64,000 bases of DNA from CAMAUF01 sp046152925 (GCA_046152925.1 JBJXFX010000032.1:51918-115917); one strand, 5' to 3'; positions 51,414-60,196 are shown, counted from the stretch's first letter. Notes: generated by a model from the letters alone, not told the origin. Translations and numbers: made by a program.

Positions 51414-52888
51414 ATGACAAAGACCTCTCCGTAAAGGTTCCGCGGCGGCCGCACGTCCAGCCGCGACAGCACGGTCGGGGCGAAATCGCGGCTGTCCACC
51501 TCGTCCCGTCTGACAACACCGCCATTACCCGGGTGGACGTAGCAAAACCCTGTTCCCGTGTGCACTCCGTTCCGGGCCTCCTGTGCGACGTTCCGCAGGA
51601 CGAAGTCTCGACCCTGCACCGCCGATGTGCGCATAACGGCCGGATTCAAGAGCAGCAGCCCGTCCGGCAGGCGGCCGGCACGGGGCCCGGCAAAACGTTC
51701 TGCCAGCCGCAGGAGCGTCCCAAACGCCTCTTGGCCGTCGTCCGCGACCGCTCCGGCAACACGGGCCTCCACGGCGTCCAGCAGCCTCGGCACCTCCTCC
51801 GCGGCGATACATCCGCCGCCTTCGCGACCCTCGACCGCCGCCCGCAACGCGATCGACCCGTCGTGCGCCACCGCAAACCACGTCGCACTCTCTATCTCCC
51901 GCGCGTGCGCGGTGCTGAACCGGCGGCTACGCACCCCCGACGGCAGGGCCAGCCAGATCGCGTCCTGCAGACCGGCCGGCAGCACGTCCCGGAGACGCCG
52001 CAACAGGTCAGGCGCGCGAACGCCCGACTCGGGAGGCCTGCCATTAAGCACGGCGAGCAGCTGATCGGCCACGCCTTGGGCGTAGTCGACCTGCGGCTCC
52101 ATCCCGTGGAGAGCGAACAGGATGATCTCGCAATCGTCACCGGCGCGGCGCACGATTTCGGGCCACACGGTATCGAGCGGCTCGAGCATCGCGACGAGCG
52201 CGTCCTCGTTGGTCTTTCCCGGGCCTAGTTTGGCGGGCTCTGCAAGGTAGTGCCCCGCTTTGTGCGTCTCGGCAAACGTCGTAATGAACAGGTCCCAATC
52301 CCGCCGGCCCGCGAAATCGCACACCATCCGCGCACGCATTGCCACGCCGCGTCGCAGTCGCTCCGCCATCTTCAGGCGACCGGGATTTTCGGTCGGCTGA
52401 AGCGTGTCCGCGCGGAGCGGATGATCGCCGTAGCGTCGGCGTAGTGCCTGCAGGAAGGGATCCGGATACGAAACCGGCTGCATCTCGTCGTGCAGCCCCC
52501 ACCCATTCGCCGTCCACACTCCCCGCCCCCGGACCGCCGGGGTATAGGGTACGTCCACCACCACCACCCGCTTCCCTGCCCCAATCACCGCGTCCCAGAA
52601 GGGCTCGTAGGCAAACGCTGGGTGGTTGTTCCGGACGTATCGCGCCTCCTCCGAGAGCCACTGCAGCCACCAATACACGCCGTGCTCACCAGGTCCCGCC
52701 CCCAGCGCAAACGTCGGCCACACCGATCCGTGCAAGGTGGCGCCGTCCGAACTGACCGAAACGTGATCACAGCGCTCCATGAACCGGGCCAGGTTGGGCA
52801 ACCGTCCCTCCGCCGCCCACCGCTTCAACCAACGCACGTCGAGTGCATCGAGCGCGACCATCAGTACACGCCGTCGTCCCGCCGTCAT
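51410..52888 (-). CDS. Alkaline-phosphatase-superfamily hydrolase (type I phosphodiesterase/sulfatase-like)
   Basis: This is a 492-residue member of the alkaline phosphatase fold. The first metal Asp is in VLMVALDALDVRWL. The nucleophile region is DGATLHGSVWPTFALG (Ser/Thr). Later metal ligands appear in ETHKAGHY and ILFALHGMEPQ. The last usually reads SDHG, and here the Asp is replaced by Ala-Leu, so activity is uncertain. A late HPGN segment is close to the end. ATG at 52888 is chosen; there is no clear Shine-Dalgarno. The sugar oxidoreductase partner suggests glycan or phosphonate-ester processing. The substrate is unknown. Confidence 0.75.
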   Translation of the reverse strand: MTAGRRRVLMVALDALDVRWLKRWAAEGRLPNLARFMERCDHVSVSSDGATLHGSVWPTFALGAGPGEHGVYWWLQWLSEEARYVRNNHPAFAYEPFWDAVIGAGKRVVVVDVPYTPAVRGRGVWTANGWGLHDEMQPVSYPDPFLQALRRRYGDHPLRADTLQPTENPGRLKMAERLRRGVAMRARMVCDFAGRRDWDLFITTFAETHKAGHYLAEPAKLGPGKTNEDALVAMLEPLDTVWPEIVRRAGDDCEIILFALHGMEPQVDYAQGVADQLLAVLNGRPPESGVRAPDLLRRLRDVLPAGLQDAIWLALPSGVRSRRFSTAHAREIESATWFAVAHDGSIALRAAVEGREGGGCIAAEEVPRLLDAVEARVAGAVADDGQEAFGTLLRLAERFAGPRAGRLPDGLLLLNPAVMRTSAVQGRDFVLRNVAQEARNGVHTGTGFCYVHPGNGGVVRRDEVDSRDFAPTVLSRLDVRPPRNLYGEVFVI

Positions 52889-53607
52889 TCGCGCACCATG
52901 ACACGCGGCGCGAACGCCCACCCCGCCGGCCCAAACACATCCGTGCCGGGCGCCGTGAATGCGGGTTGGGCCGCCGCGCCCGTCTGCGTGCTCGATCGCT
53001 GGAGTTGTCGCCGCGTCGGTCCTTGGCGAGGAGCTGCGCGAGCCCCGGTACACGCCGGATTGCCGCTAAGCGCGAGCGCCTCGGAACGTACCCCCAATGG
53101 TCTCGGACTAGTCAATCGATGCCGACCTGCTCGGCGCGCCGACGCGAGTCGCGTCGCCCACGACCCCTAGTGCGGCCGCGATGCGGAGGAAGGGGCGGGG
53201 TGAACGCGTCACGTGAGGCTCTCCGGGTTGGGCTGGCACGGACATTACATCGTGTCGACGGCGCGAGCGAAAGGCGGTGATCGTTCAGCCGTCTGTTGGC
53301 AGTCGCGCGTAAGTCGCGGCATGCCTGCGGGACCGCCCGGTGGCGCACTCTAAGTGATCCAACCCGCGCCGAGCAGGCCCTAGCGCAATCGGCGCGGGTG
53401 GTGTCAATAGCCGCGAGGTTTGAGCCAGTGATCGTCGTGGGTATTGAGCCACCCCCGATGACGGCGACGGGATTTACGGCAAAGGCGCCACCGCGACTTC
53501 GACGATCCGCCGGATCTGCTACGCGAGAATTCCGTGTCGGCCGGTGCCGCACGAGCGGCTCGCCGTGAGCTGCGCCGACCGCGCCCCCGACGACGCCCGG
53601 CCGATCG
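52889..53607. other. Non-coding stretch of the accessory island
   Basis: About 720 bp without a convincing gene. Open frames on both strands lack start signals and family motifs. The only clear structure is the inverted repeat at 53362-53399. It is probably decayed island DNA. Confidence 0.55.
53362..53399. repeat. Perfect 11-bp inverted repeat (ACCCGCGCCGA, 16-base loop)
   Basis: Arms at 53362-53372 and 53389-53399 are perfectly complementary. There is no T-run, so terminator function is uncertain. It could be the end of a lost element or an RNA hairpin. Confidence 0.5.
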
Positions 53608-54168
53608 TTACGCCGGGCCGAGGAGGTCCTCCTCGGATGCCTTGATGCGCGTCGCGATGTGGTCGTAATAGCCCCAGAACTCAAGCGCGACGGGTTCGTT
53701 GGGCTGGATGACGGCTGCCAGGTCGGCGTGTAGTTTCGCGCCCCACATCCAGCCCATGATTGCGGCGTGGGTCTGCTCTGGCGACGACCCGTCCGGCGGG
53801 CGCAGCTCATGCACTGACATATATCGCGGAGGCGTCCGACCGCCCGCACTCAGCCCGAGCCGGTAGAACGTTGAGCCGCGTACGAAGGCGCAATCGTCCA
53901 TATCGTCGAGGAATGCCCGGTACCAATTCTCTAGCGTCTCGAGGCGGAGCGTGTCGGCGGCGCTATCCTCGGCGCTCAAGAAGAGGACGCTCGCCGGTCC
54001 GTCGAGGAGCGCGAGGGTCGACTTTCCAGGGCCTGGGTCGCCGTCGAGCACGGTCACCTTTCCCAGCGGCAAGCGGCTGGGCCAAATCCAGCGGACGGGC
54101 ATGGTCACGATCGTGCTGAGCGGCACGGGGTCACAGCGGTCGGGGGAGAGATCGGCGTATCCGCTCAC
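53608..54168 (-). CDS. Chimeric gene: truncated AAA (RepA/DnaB-like) ATPase N-terminus joined to an EthD-like domain
   Basis: This is a 186-residue protein made of two unrelated parts. Residues 1-70 match mobile-element AAA_25 ATPases: LPLGKVTVLDGDPGPGKSTL (Walker A) and ASVLFLSAEDSAADTLR (Walker B), but about 20-25 residues normally between them are missing. From about residue 72 the sequence (ETLENWYRAFLDDMDDCAFV, then PPRYMSVHELRPPD) looks like an EthD/dimeric alpha-beta barrel protein. The GTG start overlaps the stop of the excisionase-like gene (GTGA). It is probably a non-functional recombination product, although it has an intact frame. Confidence 0.6.
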   Translation of the reverse strand: MSGYADLSPDRCDPVPLSTIVTMPVRWIWPSRLPLGKVTVLDGDPGPGKSTLALLDGPASVLFLSAEDSAADTLRLETLENWYRAFLDDMDDCAFVRGSTFYRLGLSAGGRTPPRYMSVHELRPPDGSSPEQTHAAIMGWMWGAKLHADLAAVIQPNEPVALEFWGYYDHIATRIKASEEDLLGPA

Positions 54169-54305
54169 GGCTGGCCCGCCTCCAGACGGGCGACGAACTC
54201 CTCAATCGCTCGCGCGCTGACACGAACGGAACGACCGACGCGGATCACGGGTACCTCGCCGGCGGCGATGAGTTCGTACAGCTTGGAGCGGCCGCAGCTG
54301 GCCCG
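54165..54305 (-). pseudogene. Truncated excisionase-like helix-turn-helix (HTH_17) gene
   Basis: The last 45 or so codons encode the core of an MerR-like excisionase/HTH_17 domain: GRSKLYELIAAGEVPVIRVG, then RSVRVSARAIEEFVARLEAG. Upstream of about 54305 the frame stays open but is antisense to an integrase fragment, so the N-terminal part is lost. It keeps a GTGA overlap with the AAA gene downstream, the usual order in integrative elements. Confidence 0.7.
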
Positions 54306-54625
54306 GACTGGCACGACCACGGCCTCGTCTTCAACACGCAGGTCGGCACCCCGATTGACCACCGCAACCTCGGCCGCTACTTCCAACGGCGCATCGTAGC
54401 CGCCCGGCTCCCGCATCAGCGCTTCCACGACGCCCGCCACGCCTGCGCCACCTTCCTGGTTTCGCAACGCGTCCCGCTCAAGGTCGTCCAGGAAATCCTC
54501 GGGCACTCGTCGATCCAGCTCACGGCAGACACCTACGCCCACGTCCTGCCCGAGCTTCAAAGGGAGGCGATGGATTCCTTCGACCGCGTCGACCGCGTCC
54601 TCCGACCCGCATCAGCCGCCGTCTG
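54300..54625 (+). pseudogene. Tyrosine recombinase (phage integrase) C-terminal fragment
   Basis: The frame has no usable start codon but encodes about 108 residues of the integrase catalytic domain: WHDHGLVFNTQVGTPI, HDARHACATFLVSQ (Arg of H-x-x-R), VVQEILGHSSIQLTADTYAH (second His and the catalytic Tyr), ending at TGA 54623-54625. The N-terminal arm- and core-binding parts and the first catalytic Arg are missing. It points away from, and starts at the same junction as, the excisionase relic. The fragment lies 80 bp from the 3' end of tRNA-Met, a typical attachment site. Confidence 0.85.
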
Positions 54626-54707
54626 AGGGCCCGTGGTAGTCACTCGAACGGATTCCGCCGAAATCTCCCAGAAACCATCCCTAATGCGGCCAAAGAGGCT
54701 GGCTTCG

Positions 54708-54784
54708 TGGTAGCAGGGGGGAGACTTGAACTCCCGACCTCACGATTATGAGTCGTGCGCTCTGACCAGCTGAGCTACCCTGCC
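54708..54784 (-). tRNA. tRNA-Met (CAT)
   Basis: 77 nt on the minus strand with CCA encoded at the 3' end (54708-54710). The acceptor stem is GGCAGGG with a G1-U72 pair as in many elongator tRNA-Met genes. The anticodon loop CTCATAA is closed by CACGA/TCGTG, the D-loop is AGCTCAGCTGGTCAGAGC and the T-arm is GGGAG TTCAAGT CTCCC. CAT could also mark a lysidine-modified tRNA-Ile2; the G1-U72 pair and body sequence favour elongator Met. Confidence 0.93.
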
Positions 54785-54856
54785 ACGCGCTGCCACCCGC
54801 CAATCTTCCCGGGGGCACCCGGCATCGTACCAGCACCTTCGGCCCAGGCGCGAGCG

Positions 54857-57406
54857 TTACACGACCCGCGCAATCGAGCCGAGTTCGGGGTCCTTCGTCA
54901 CTTCGATCCGGCGCTCAAAGCGCTCTTTGAGCTCTTCTACGTGGGTCACAACAAGGATCAGGCGGAACTCAGCGCTGATCGCTTGGATCGCTTCGACGAG
55001 CCGGTCGATGCCTTCGGCGTCTTGGCTGCCGAAGCCTTCGTCGATGATCAACGTCGGGAGCTCGGCGCCCTTGGTGTTCGCGAGGAGTTTGGCGAGTGCG
55101 ATCCGGAGGGCAAAGTCGACGCGGAACGCCTCGCCGCCGCTGTACATCTCGTAGTCACGGCTGCCGAGGTCGTCGCTGATCTTGATGTCGAGCGTTTCGC
55201 GAACCGCGCCGGATTGGAGCCGGCGCTGGGTGGCGAGCTGCAGACTGATCCGGCCTGCCGTCATGTGGTCGAGCATCCGGTTGGCCTCGACTTCGAGGTG
55301 GGGGATGGCCTGGTCGATGAGCATGGCCTGGACGCCGTCGCGGCCGAAAGCCTTTTGTAACGTTTCGTACGTGTCGCGCTCGTCGCGAAGCCCGCGGACC
55401 TCGTCGAGGGCCATTTCGAGTCTTGCCTTGAGCGCGCGGATGGCCTCAAGGTGGCCCTCTGCCTGGCCGATCTCGCGGGTGAAGCGTTCATCGTCGGCCC
55501 GAAGCGCCGCGAGACTGTCTTCCGCGGCCTTGAGCTCGCTCGAAACGTCGCCGGCCTCGGCGGCGAGGCGCTGGGCCTCCGTCTGGACCGCGACGGCGTC
55601 GGTCACGGCCTCCTCGCAGGTGGCCCGGTCGCGGGCCGCTCGGTCGAACGCCTCCTGAAGGACGCCGAGCCGCGCACTGGCGCTGCGGTAGCGGGCGTAG
55701 TCCTCTTCGAAAGCGGACAGCTCGCGGAGCTCGCGGCGGACGGCCGCGTGCTCGTCCGCTGCGTAACCGAGCGCTGTCAACGCGACGGTCGCCTCTTCGA
55801 TGGCCGCGAGGAAGGGCTGGGCGAACGCCTTCCCGGTGAGCTGCGCATCGATGAGCGAGAGCGCTTCGCGGGCGGGAGCGAGTTGGAGGCTGGCATCGCG
55901 TGCCATCGCGAGCGCCGCGTGGACGTCACGGTCGTCCTTTGCAACAGCGTTCCGGAGTGCTTCGAGCTCGGTTTGGAGCTTGGCGGCGGTGGCCTTTGCG
56001 TCGCCTGCCTCTTGTTGCGCGGCAGCGGCGCGCGCCTGCGCTTGGCGATACGCCTCGCCGAGTGCGCGCCGCTGTGCAGCGTAATCGGCCTGGACCTGCT
56101 CGAGCTCCTGGGGGCGAAGCGGTTTGCGGCAAACGGGGCAGACCGGCTGCCCTTCCAAGGTCGCGGCCTTGTCTTTGAGCTCCTGAGCTGCTTGCTTGTG
56201 CGCGTCCGCTTCGCCGATGGCGGCGCCGTGCCGTTCGCCCGCAGCCTGCGCGACGGCGTTGAGGCGCTGGACTTCTTGTTCGCCCCGGCTCACGTCCGCT
56301 TGGCGTCCCGCGAGCGCCTCGGCCCGCCGTTCGAGGTCGGGAAGCCCGCCGGCGGCGCCTTCGAACCGCTGGATTTCGCGGGCCTTGGCCGTCTGTGCCG
56401 CTTCGAGGCGGGCGGCTTCTTCTCGGATTCGCCCTTCCGCGCGTTCCACGCGGCGCTGGAGGTCCAGCGCCTGGTCCTGGAGCGCTTGGAGCTCGTTATC
56501 GCGAGCGCGGCAGACCTGCAACCGGTTGTGCCGCTCTTCGATCTCAGGCCCGCGCGCGACGACCCGGCCGGCTTCGTCAGTTTCTTGCTGGAGACGGACT
56601 GCCTCGCCGGCGGCTGCCTGGCGCGCTTGTTCGGCGCGCCGTAGCTGCGCCGAGGCGGCCGTGACGGCTGCCTCGAGCCGGTCGTGCTCCTGGGCGACGA
56701 GCCGGAGTTCGCCCCGCCGCTGGTCGGCCGCTTCGATCTTGGGTGCCAGCCCTTGGCGGGCGAGGGTCGCGGACTCGAGTTGGGCGGCGCGCTCGGGCTC
56801 GGCGGCGATCGTCTCGCGCGCTTCGGCGACGTTGCGTTCGATCCCCGCGAGCTTGCCCCCGGCGTCCTTCGACCGCGTGCCAGCCGACTTCGCGAGCTCC
56901 TCGTAGAGCTCGAGGCCCAGGATCTTGCGGAAGACGGTCTTCCGTTCGGGAGCGGACTGCCGGGTGAATTCGCCAGCCTGGCCTTGGGCTACGAAGGCGC
57001 TGTTCGAGAACGTCTGATAGTCCATGCCGAGCCGCCGGCTGATTTCGTCCTGGGTCTCCCGCACGGTGCCGCCCGTCACTGAACGCCTCGTGCCGTCGTC
57101 ATCGAGCACGAAGAAGTGGAGCTCGCCGGTGCTCCGGTTGCGGGTCCGCTTGCGGACGACCTCGTAGCCGCGGCCCATGGCTTCGAACTCGAAGCGCACG
57201 AGCATCTCTGGGGCGCCGAGGCGCAACCGCTCGTCCTCGGTCCGGCCGCGGCACTCACCCCACACGGCCCACGTCATCCCGTCGAGCAGCGCCGACTTGC
57301 CGTCGCCGTTGCGGCCCGTGAGGACAGCGACATGCAGGCCGGCGAAGTCGACCGTGCAGTCGCGATAGGAGAGGAAATTGTGAAGCTGGATGCGCTTGGG
57401 GATCAT
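54857..57406 (-). CDS. sbcC: Exonuclease subunit SbcC (Rad50-like ATPase)
   Basis: This 849-residue SMC-type ATPase partners with SbcD in processing DNA double-strand ends and hairpins. The N-terminal Walker A is LTGRNGDGKSALLD (residues 29-42). A long coiled coil is split by the zinc hook CPVC (Cys423, Cys426). The C-terminal half has the signature SGGEAFRVDFALRIAL and Walker B LPTLIIDEGFGSQD. The coiled coil is short for SbcC (about 1050 in E. coli) but normal for Chloroflexota/archaeal Rad50. Start follows the second phosphoesterase gene by 4 bp. Confidence 0.94.
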   Translation of the reverse strand: MIPKRIQLHNFLSYRDCTVDFAGLHVAVLTGRNGDGKSALLDGMTWAVWGECRGRTEDERLRLGAPEMLVRFEFEAMGRGYEVVRKRTRNRSTGELHFFVLDDDGTRRSVTGGTVRETQDEISRRLGMDYQTFSNSAFVAQGQAGEFTRQSAPERKTVFRKILGLELYEELAKSAGTRSKDAGGKLAGIERNVAEARETIAAEPERAAQLESATLARQGLAPKIEAADQRRGELRLVAQEHDRLEAAVTAASAQLRRAEQARQAAAGEAVRLQQETDEAGRVVARGPEIEERHNRLQVCRARDNELQALQDQALDLQRRVERAEGRIREEAARLEAAQTAKAREIQRFEGAAGGLPDLERRAEALAGRQADVSRGEQEVQRLNAVAQAAGERHGAAIGEADAHKQAAQELKDKAATLEGQPVCPVCRKPLRPQELEQVQADYAAQRRALGEAYRQAQARAAAAQQEAGDAKATAAKLQTELEALRNAVAKDDRDVHAALAMARDASLQLAPAREALSLIDAQLTGKAFAQPFLAAIEEATVALTALGYAADEHAAVRRELRELSAFEEDYARYRSASARLGVLQEAFDRAARDRATCEEAVTDAVAVQTEAQRLAAEAGDVSSELKAAEDSLAALRADDERFTREIGQAEGHLEAIRALKARLEMALDEVRGLRDERDTYETLQKAFGRDGVQAMLIDQAIPHLEVEANRMLDHMTAGRISLQLATQRRLQSGAVRETLDIKISDDLGSRDYEMYSGGEAFRVDFALRIALAKLLANTKGAELPTLIIDEGFGSQDAEGIDRLVEAIQAISAEFRLILVVTHVEELKERFERRIEVTKDPELGSIARVV

Positions 57407-57410
57407 CGCA

Positions 57411-58187
57411 TCACGGCTCGTGCGGCGGCCGTGGGTCGACGCGCTCGAGCCGCCAGCGCACGCCGTCGCCGTCCATGTCGACCACGGATGCCCACCCCGC
57501 GCGGCGGTTCGCGTCGCTCAGGGCGAGCGGAGCGCCGCTATAGACGGCGGTGACGCCGGGCGCTGAGACGTCGGCGTGGGGCTCCCAGTGTCCGAGCGCG
57601 ATGTAGTCCCAGTGGCCCTCCAGGGCCGCCACGTCCTCTTCGGGGATGAGCAGCGAGCGGCTCATATCGCCGTCGCGCCGGACGAAGTGGCCGTGGGCCA
57701 TGGCGACGTGCCAGCGCTCGTCGAGGCGCGTGGGGATGCCGTGGAGCGGCCGGAAGTGCCAGTCAGTGTCGTGGTAGGCGCGGCCCCAGACGACCAGGTC
57801 AAGCTCTTCCGCGTGGAGCACGCTCCCGCCGTGGTCGCGGAAGATGCGCAAGCGCGGGGCCATCGCCTCGAGGTCGTGACGCCAGTACACGCGGCCTGGG
57901 TCCATGGGGTCGTGGTTGCCGGGGATGAGAAAGGTTCGTCCACGGAAGCGGTCGATTTCGGCGCCGGCGAACTCCACGACATCGTGGGCGACGCGGTCGT
58001 TATCGAAGAAGTCGCCGGCAATGAGGAGCGCGTCGGCTTCGACCTCGTTGGCGAGGTCGATCACGCGCGAGAACGCCTGTTCCATCAACTCGCGACGGTC
58101 GCGCCAACGCTCGTCGGAACGGGCCCCGTAGGCGCCAAGGTGCACATCCGATGTATGGACCATCCGAAGCGGGCGTCGATTAGCCAC
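57411..58187 (-). CDS. Calcineurin-like metallophosphoesterase (second Mre11-like protein)
   Basis: This is a 258-residue phosphoesterase with the full metal-site set: HTSDVHLG, IAGDFFDND, PGNHD, MAHGHFV and LGHWEPH. It resembles SbcD/Mre11 and YfcE-like DNA repair phosphoesterases but lacks the C-terminal capping domain. The GTG at 58187, with GGGGGA upstream, is favoured; an ATG at 58163 also begins at the motif. It overlaps the end of sbcD and is 4 bp from sbcC, so it is part of the same operon. It may provide an alternative nuclease head for SbcC, or act on its own. Confidence 0.85.
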   Translation of the reverse strand: MANRRPLRMVHTSDVHLGAYGARSDERWRDRRELMEQAFSRVIDLANEVEADALLIAGDFFDNDRVAHDVVEFAGAEIDRFRGRTFLIPGNHDPMDPGRVYWRHDLEAMAPRLRIFRDHGGSVLHAEELDLVVWGRAYHDTDWHFRPLHGIPTRLDERWHVAMAHGHFVRRDGDMSRSLLIPEEDVAALEGHWDYIALGHWEPHADVSAPGVTAVYSGAPLALSDANRRAGWASVVDMDGDGVRWRLERVDPRPPHEP

Positions 58188-59466
58188 CGTTTCCCCCAAC
58201 TGTCACAAGGAGGTCTTCAGCGGCGCGGCGCAGCCGCTCGCGCCGGGCCTCCTCCATCTGTTGCTGGCGAAAGTACAGGTCGAGCGCCTCTATGGGCGAG
58301 GTGGCGTCCGGTTGTACGCCCGGGGGGAGGGCCCAGCGCGACCCGTCTTCGGGCAGTTCGACCGCGACGCGCTGGATATAGTGGGCCGCTTCGAGCAGCC
58401 GGCGGACTTCGGGCTGACGGAATTGGCTCGATTGGTCTCGTGAGCATTCGACCAACACCCGCACGATCGCGTCGGTGACATCGTGGCGGGCGACGGCCGC
58501 GCAGACCTCGGGGGTCGGGTCAGCTTCCTTCGGGCGGACGCGGACGGTGACGAAGCGGCGCGCCGGGACTTCCATGAGCTTCGGCAGGCCGCTGCCCGCG
58601 ACGCGCGCGCCTCGGGGTTTCGCAGGGTCGATGTCGAATACCATGAAGCCCTTGGGCTGGCCTTCTTCGCCAAAGTCGACGGGCTGCATCGAGCCGGCAT
58701 ACCACATGGGAGTCGTCTCGGTCAGGTCCATGTTGTTGTGGTGGTGCCCGAGTGCGACATAATCGAACGCGGCGGGCGAGAGAGAGCTCTTCAGGAGCGT
58801 CGGCGCCGAGCCGACCGTCATCCACTGCTCACTGCCGGGGTTGTCGCGCACGAGGAAGTCGTTGAGCGAGACGTGACAGGTGAGGATGGCGGGGACGTCT
58901 GGGTCGAGTGCGGCTGCCTGTTGACCGACCACCCCGGTCAGCAGCTCTTCGACCACTTTTTGTTGTTGGTCGATAGACATCGTGGCGACATCTTCGCGGT
59001 TCGCCAGAAGCCGGCTGACTTGGGGCCAAGGCAGCGCCGCGACCTGAAGCGGGCCCGACCGCGTTGGGATCACCTGCGGCCGGTAGGAGCGCTCGGCCAG
59101 GGCGAGACCGTCTCCCACGTACACGTGCGGGACGCCGAGCGTCCGATAGATTTCGAGGACGTGGGCGCGGCCCTCAGCGTTCGGGAGGTCGTGGTTGCCG
59201 ACGAGCAGGAACGTCGGGATTTCCGCCTCGCTCAGGCGCCGGATGCGCTTGGCGAACTCCCGTTGGTGCGTCTGGCTTGGCTCGCGGGCCTTATAGGCGT
59301 CGCCCGCGAAGATCACGGCATCGACGCGCTCGCCGATCGCGTAGTCGACCATCGCGTCGAAGGCCGCCAGGAAGTCCTGCATGCGGCTGGACCAGGCGAG
59401 GTCCGGCAGAGGCCGGCCGTAGAGCTCGACTCCGATGTGCAGGTCGGCGAAGTGGACGATGCGCAT
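58180..59466 (-). CDS. sbcD: Exonuclease subunit SbcD (Mre11-like)
   Basis: This is a 428-residue Mn-dependent nuclease. Phosphoesterase motifs are FADLHIG, FAGDAYK, VGNHD, CHVSLND and ALGHHHNN. The capping domain and a C-terminal helical region (RRERLRRAAEDLL) that contacts the SbcC coiled coil follow. It is the first gene of the operon sbcD, second phosphoesterase, sbcC. The start is close to the methyltransferase stop. Function: endonuclease/exonuclease activity on DNA ends with SbcC. Confidence 0.93.
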   Translation of the reverse strand: MRIVHFADLHIGVELYGRPLPDLAWSSRMQDFLAAFDAMVDYAIGERVDAVIFAGDAYKAREPSQTHQREFAKRIRRLSEAEIPTFLLVGNHDLPNAEGRAHVLEIYRTLGVPHVYVGDGLALAERSYRPQVIPTRSGPLQVAALPWPQVSRLLANREDVATMSIDQQQKVVEELLTGVVGQQAAALDPDVPAILTCHVSLNDFLVRDNPGSEQWMTVGSAPTLLKSSLSPAAFDYVALGHHHNNMDLTETTPMWYAGSMQPVDFGEEGQPKGFMVFDIDPAKPRGARVAGSGLPKLMEVPARRFVTVRVRPKEADPTPEVCAAVARHDVTDAIVRVLVECSRDQSSQFRQPEVRRLLEAAHYIQRVAVELPEDGSRWALPPGVQPDATSPIEALDLYFRQQQMEEARRERLRRAAEDLLVTVGGNGG

Positions 59467-59478
59467 GAAACCGGAATC

Positions 59479-60183
59479 CTACGCGTGGCCTTGCTCAGCC
59501 ACGAGGCCGTCAGGGTTGACCGCTAGCGCGTCAGCTGCTGTCGCGGCGGCCCGCAAGACGACTAAGCGCTGGAACCGCCAGCGGAACCGCGCGTCGAGCG
59601 CGACGGTGAAGCGGCCGAAATCGAGCGCGTGCCAGGGGTGTTCGACTAGCACGATCGGCGCTCCCGGGGCGAGTACGCGCTCGGCCTCGGCGAGAAGTGC
59701 GCTCGCGACCGCGAGAGGCACGTGCCCGGCGACATGCGCGAGGACGACTGCGTCGAACGTCTCGCTGGGCCAGGGAAGGGCCTCGCCGTCGGCATGGCGG
59801 ATGTCGGCCCGCGGAGCCGCGCGCCTCGCCGCCGTCACCCAGCCGGGGGCGAGGTCCACCGCCGCAACCGCGAACCCTTGGCGCGTCAGCCGACGGGCCA
59901 AGCGGCCGGGGCCGCAGCCGACCTCGAGCAGGTGCTTGGCCCCAGCCCGGCGAAGCTCACGCGCGACCAGGCGTTGGGCTTGGCGTTCCCCGAACTGGTA
60001 GTAGAAGCGGCTGATGATCCACGCGTACCAGGCCCGGCCCGGCGCCGAGAGGTAGCCGCCAGGTGCGAAGTGCCAGTGGCAGAGGTACCAATCCGGCAAG
60101 ACGACCGCGGGATCGCTGGCGCGGTCGCGGCCTGCGCGTTGGAGGAGGGCGCGGCGTAGGCGCGGGCCGAGCCTCGGGTACAT
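59479..60183 (-). CDS. SAM-dependent methyltransferase (class I)
   Basis: This is a 234-residue Rossmann methyltransferase. Motif I is HLLEVGCGPGRLARRL; motif II/III shows VAAVDLAPGWVTAARR; motif IV is FDAVVLAHVAGHVPLA. The N-terminal region with WYLCHWHFAPGGYLS gives no substrate clue. ATG at 60183 has TACGCT seven bases upstream and no Shine-Dalgarno; an in-frame TTG at 60210 is rejected. It may head the sbcD operon. Substrate unknown; quinone/tocopherol-type or small-molecule methylation is possible. Confidence 0.85.
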   Translation of the reverse strand: MYPRLGPRLRRALLQRAGRDRASDPAVVLPDWYLCHWHFAPGGYLSAPGRAWYAWIISRFYYQFGERQAQRLVARELRRAGAKHLLEVGCGPGRLARRLTRQGFAVAAVDLAPGWVTAARRAAPRADIRHADGEALPWPSETFDAVVLAHVAGHVPLAVASALLAEAERVLAPGAPIVLVEHPWHALDFGRFTVALDARFRWRFQRLVVLRAAATAADALAVNPDGLVAEQGHA

Positions 60184-60190
60184 GGCGTTT

Positions 60191-60196
60191 AGCGTA
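60191..60196 (-). promoter_or_regulatory. -10 box of a leaderless-type promoter (TACGCT)
   Basis: TACGCT on the minus strand ends seven bases before the methyltransferase ATG at 60183. Confidence 0.45.

Noticed and set aside
53112..53849. Minus-strand open frame of 245 codons in the island
   Set aside because: Arg/Ser/Thr-rich, no start signal, overlaps the AAA/EthD gene on the same strand; probably non-coding.
54708..54784. Reading the CAT tRNA as tRNA-Ile2 (lysidine-modified) or initiator tRNA
   Set aside because: The G1-U72 pair and body match elongator tRNA-Met; an initiator would have an unpaired position 1-72 and three G-C pairs in the anticodon stem.
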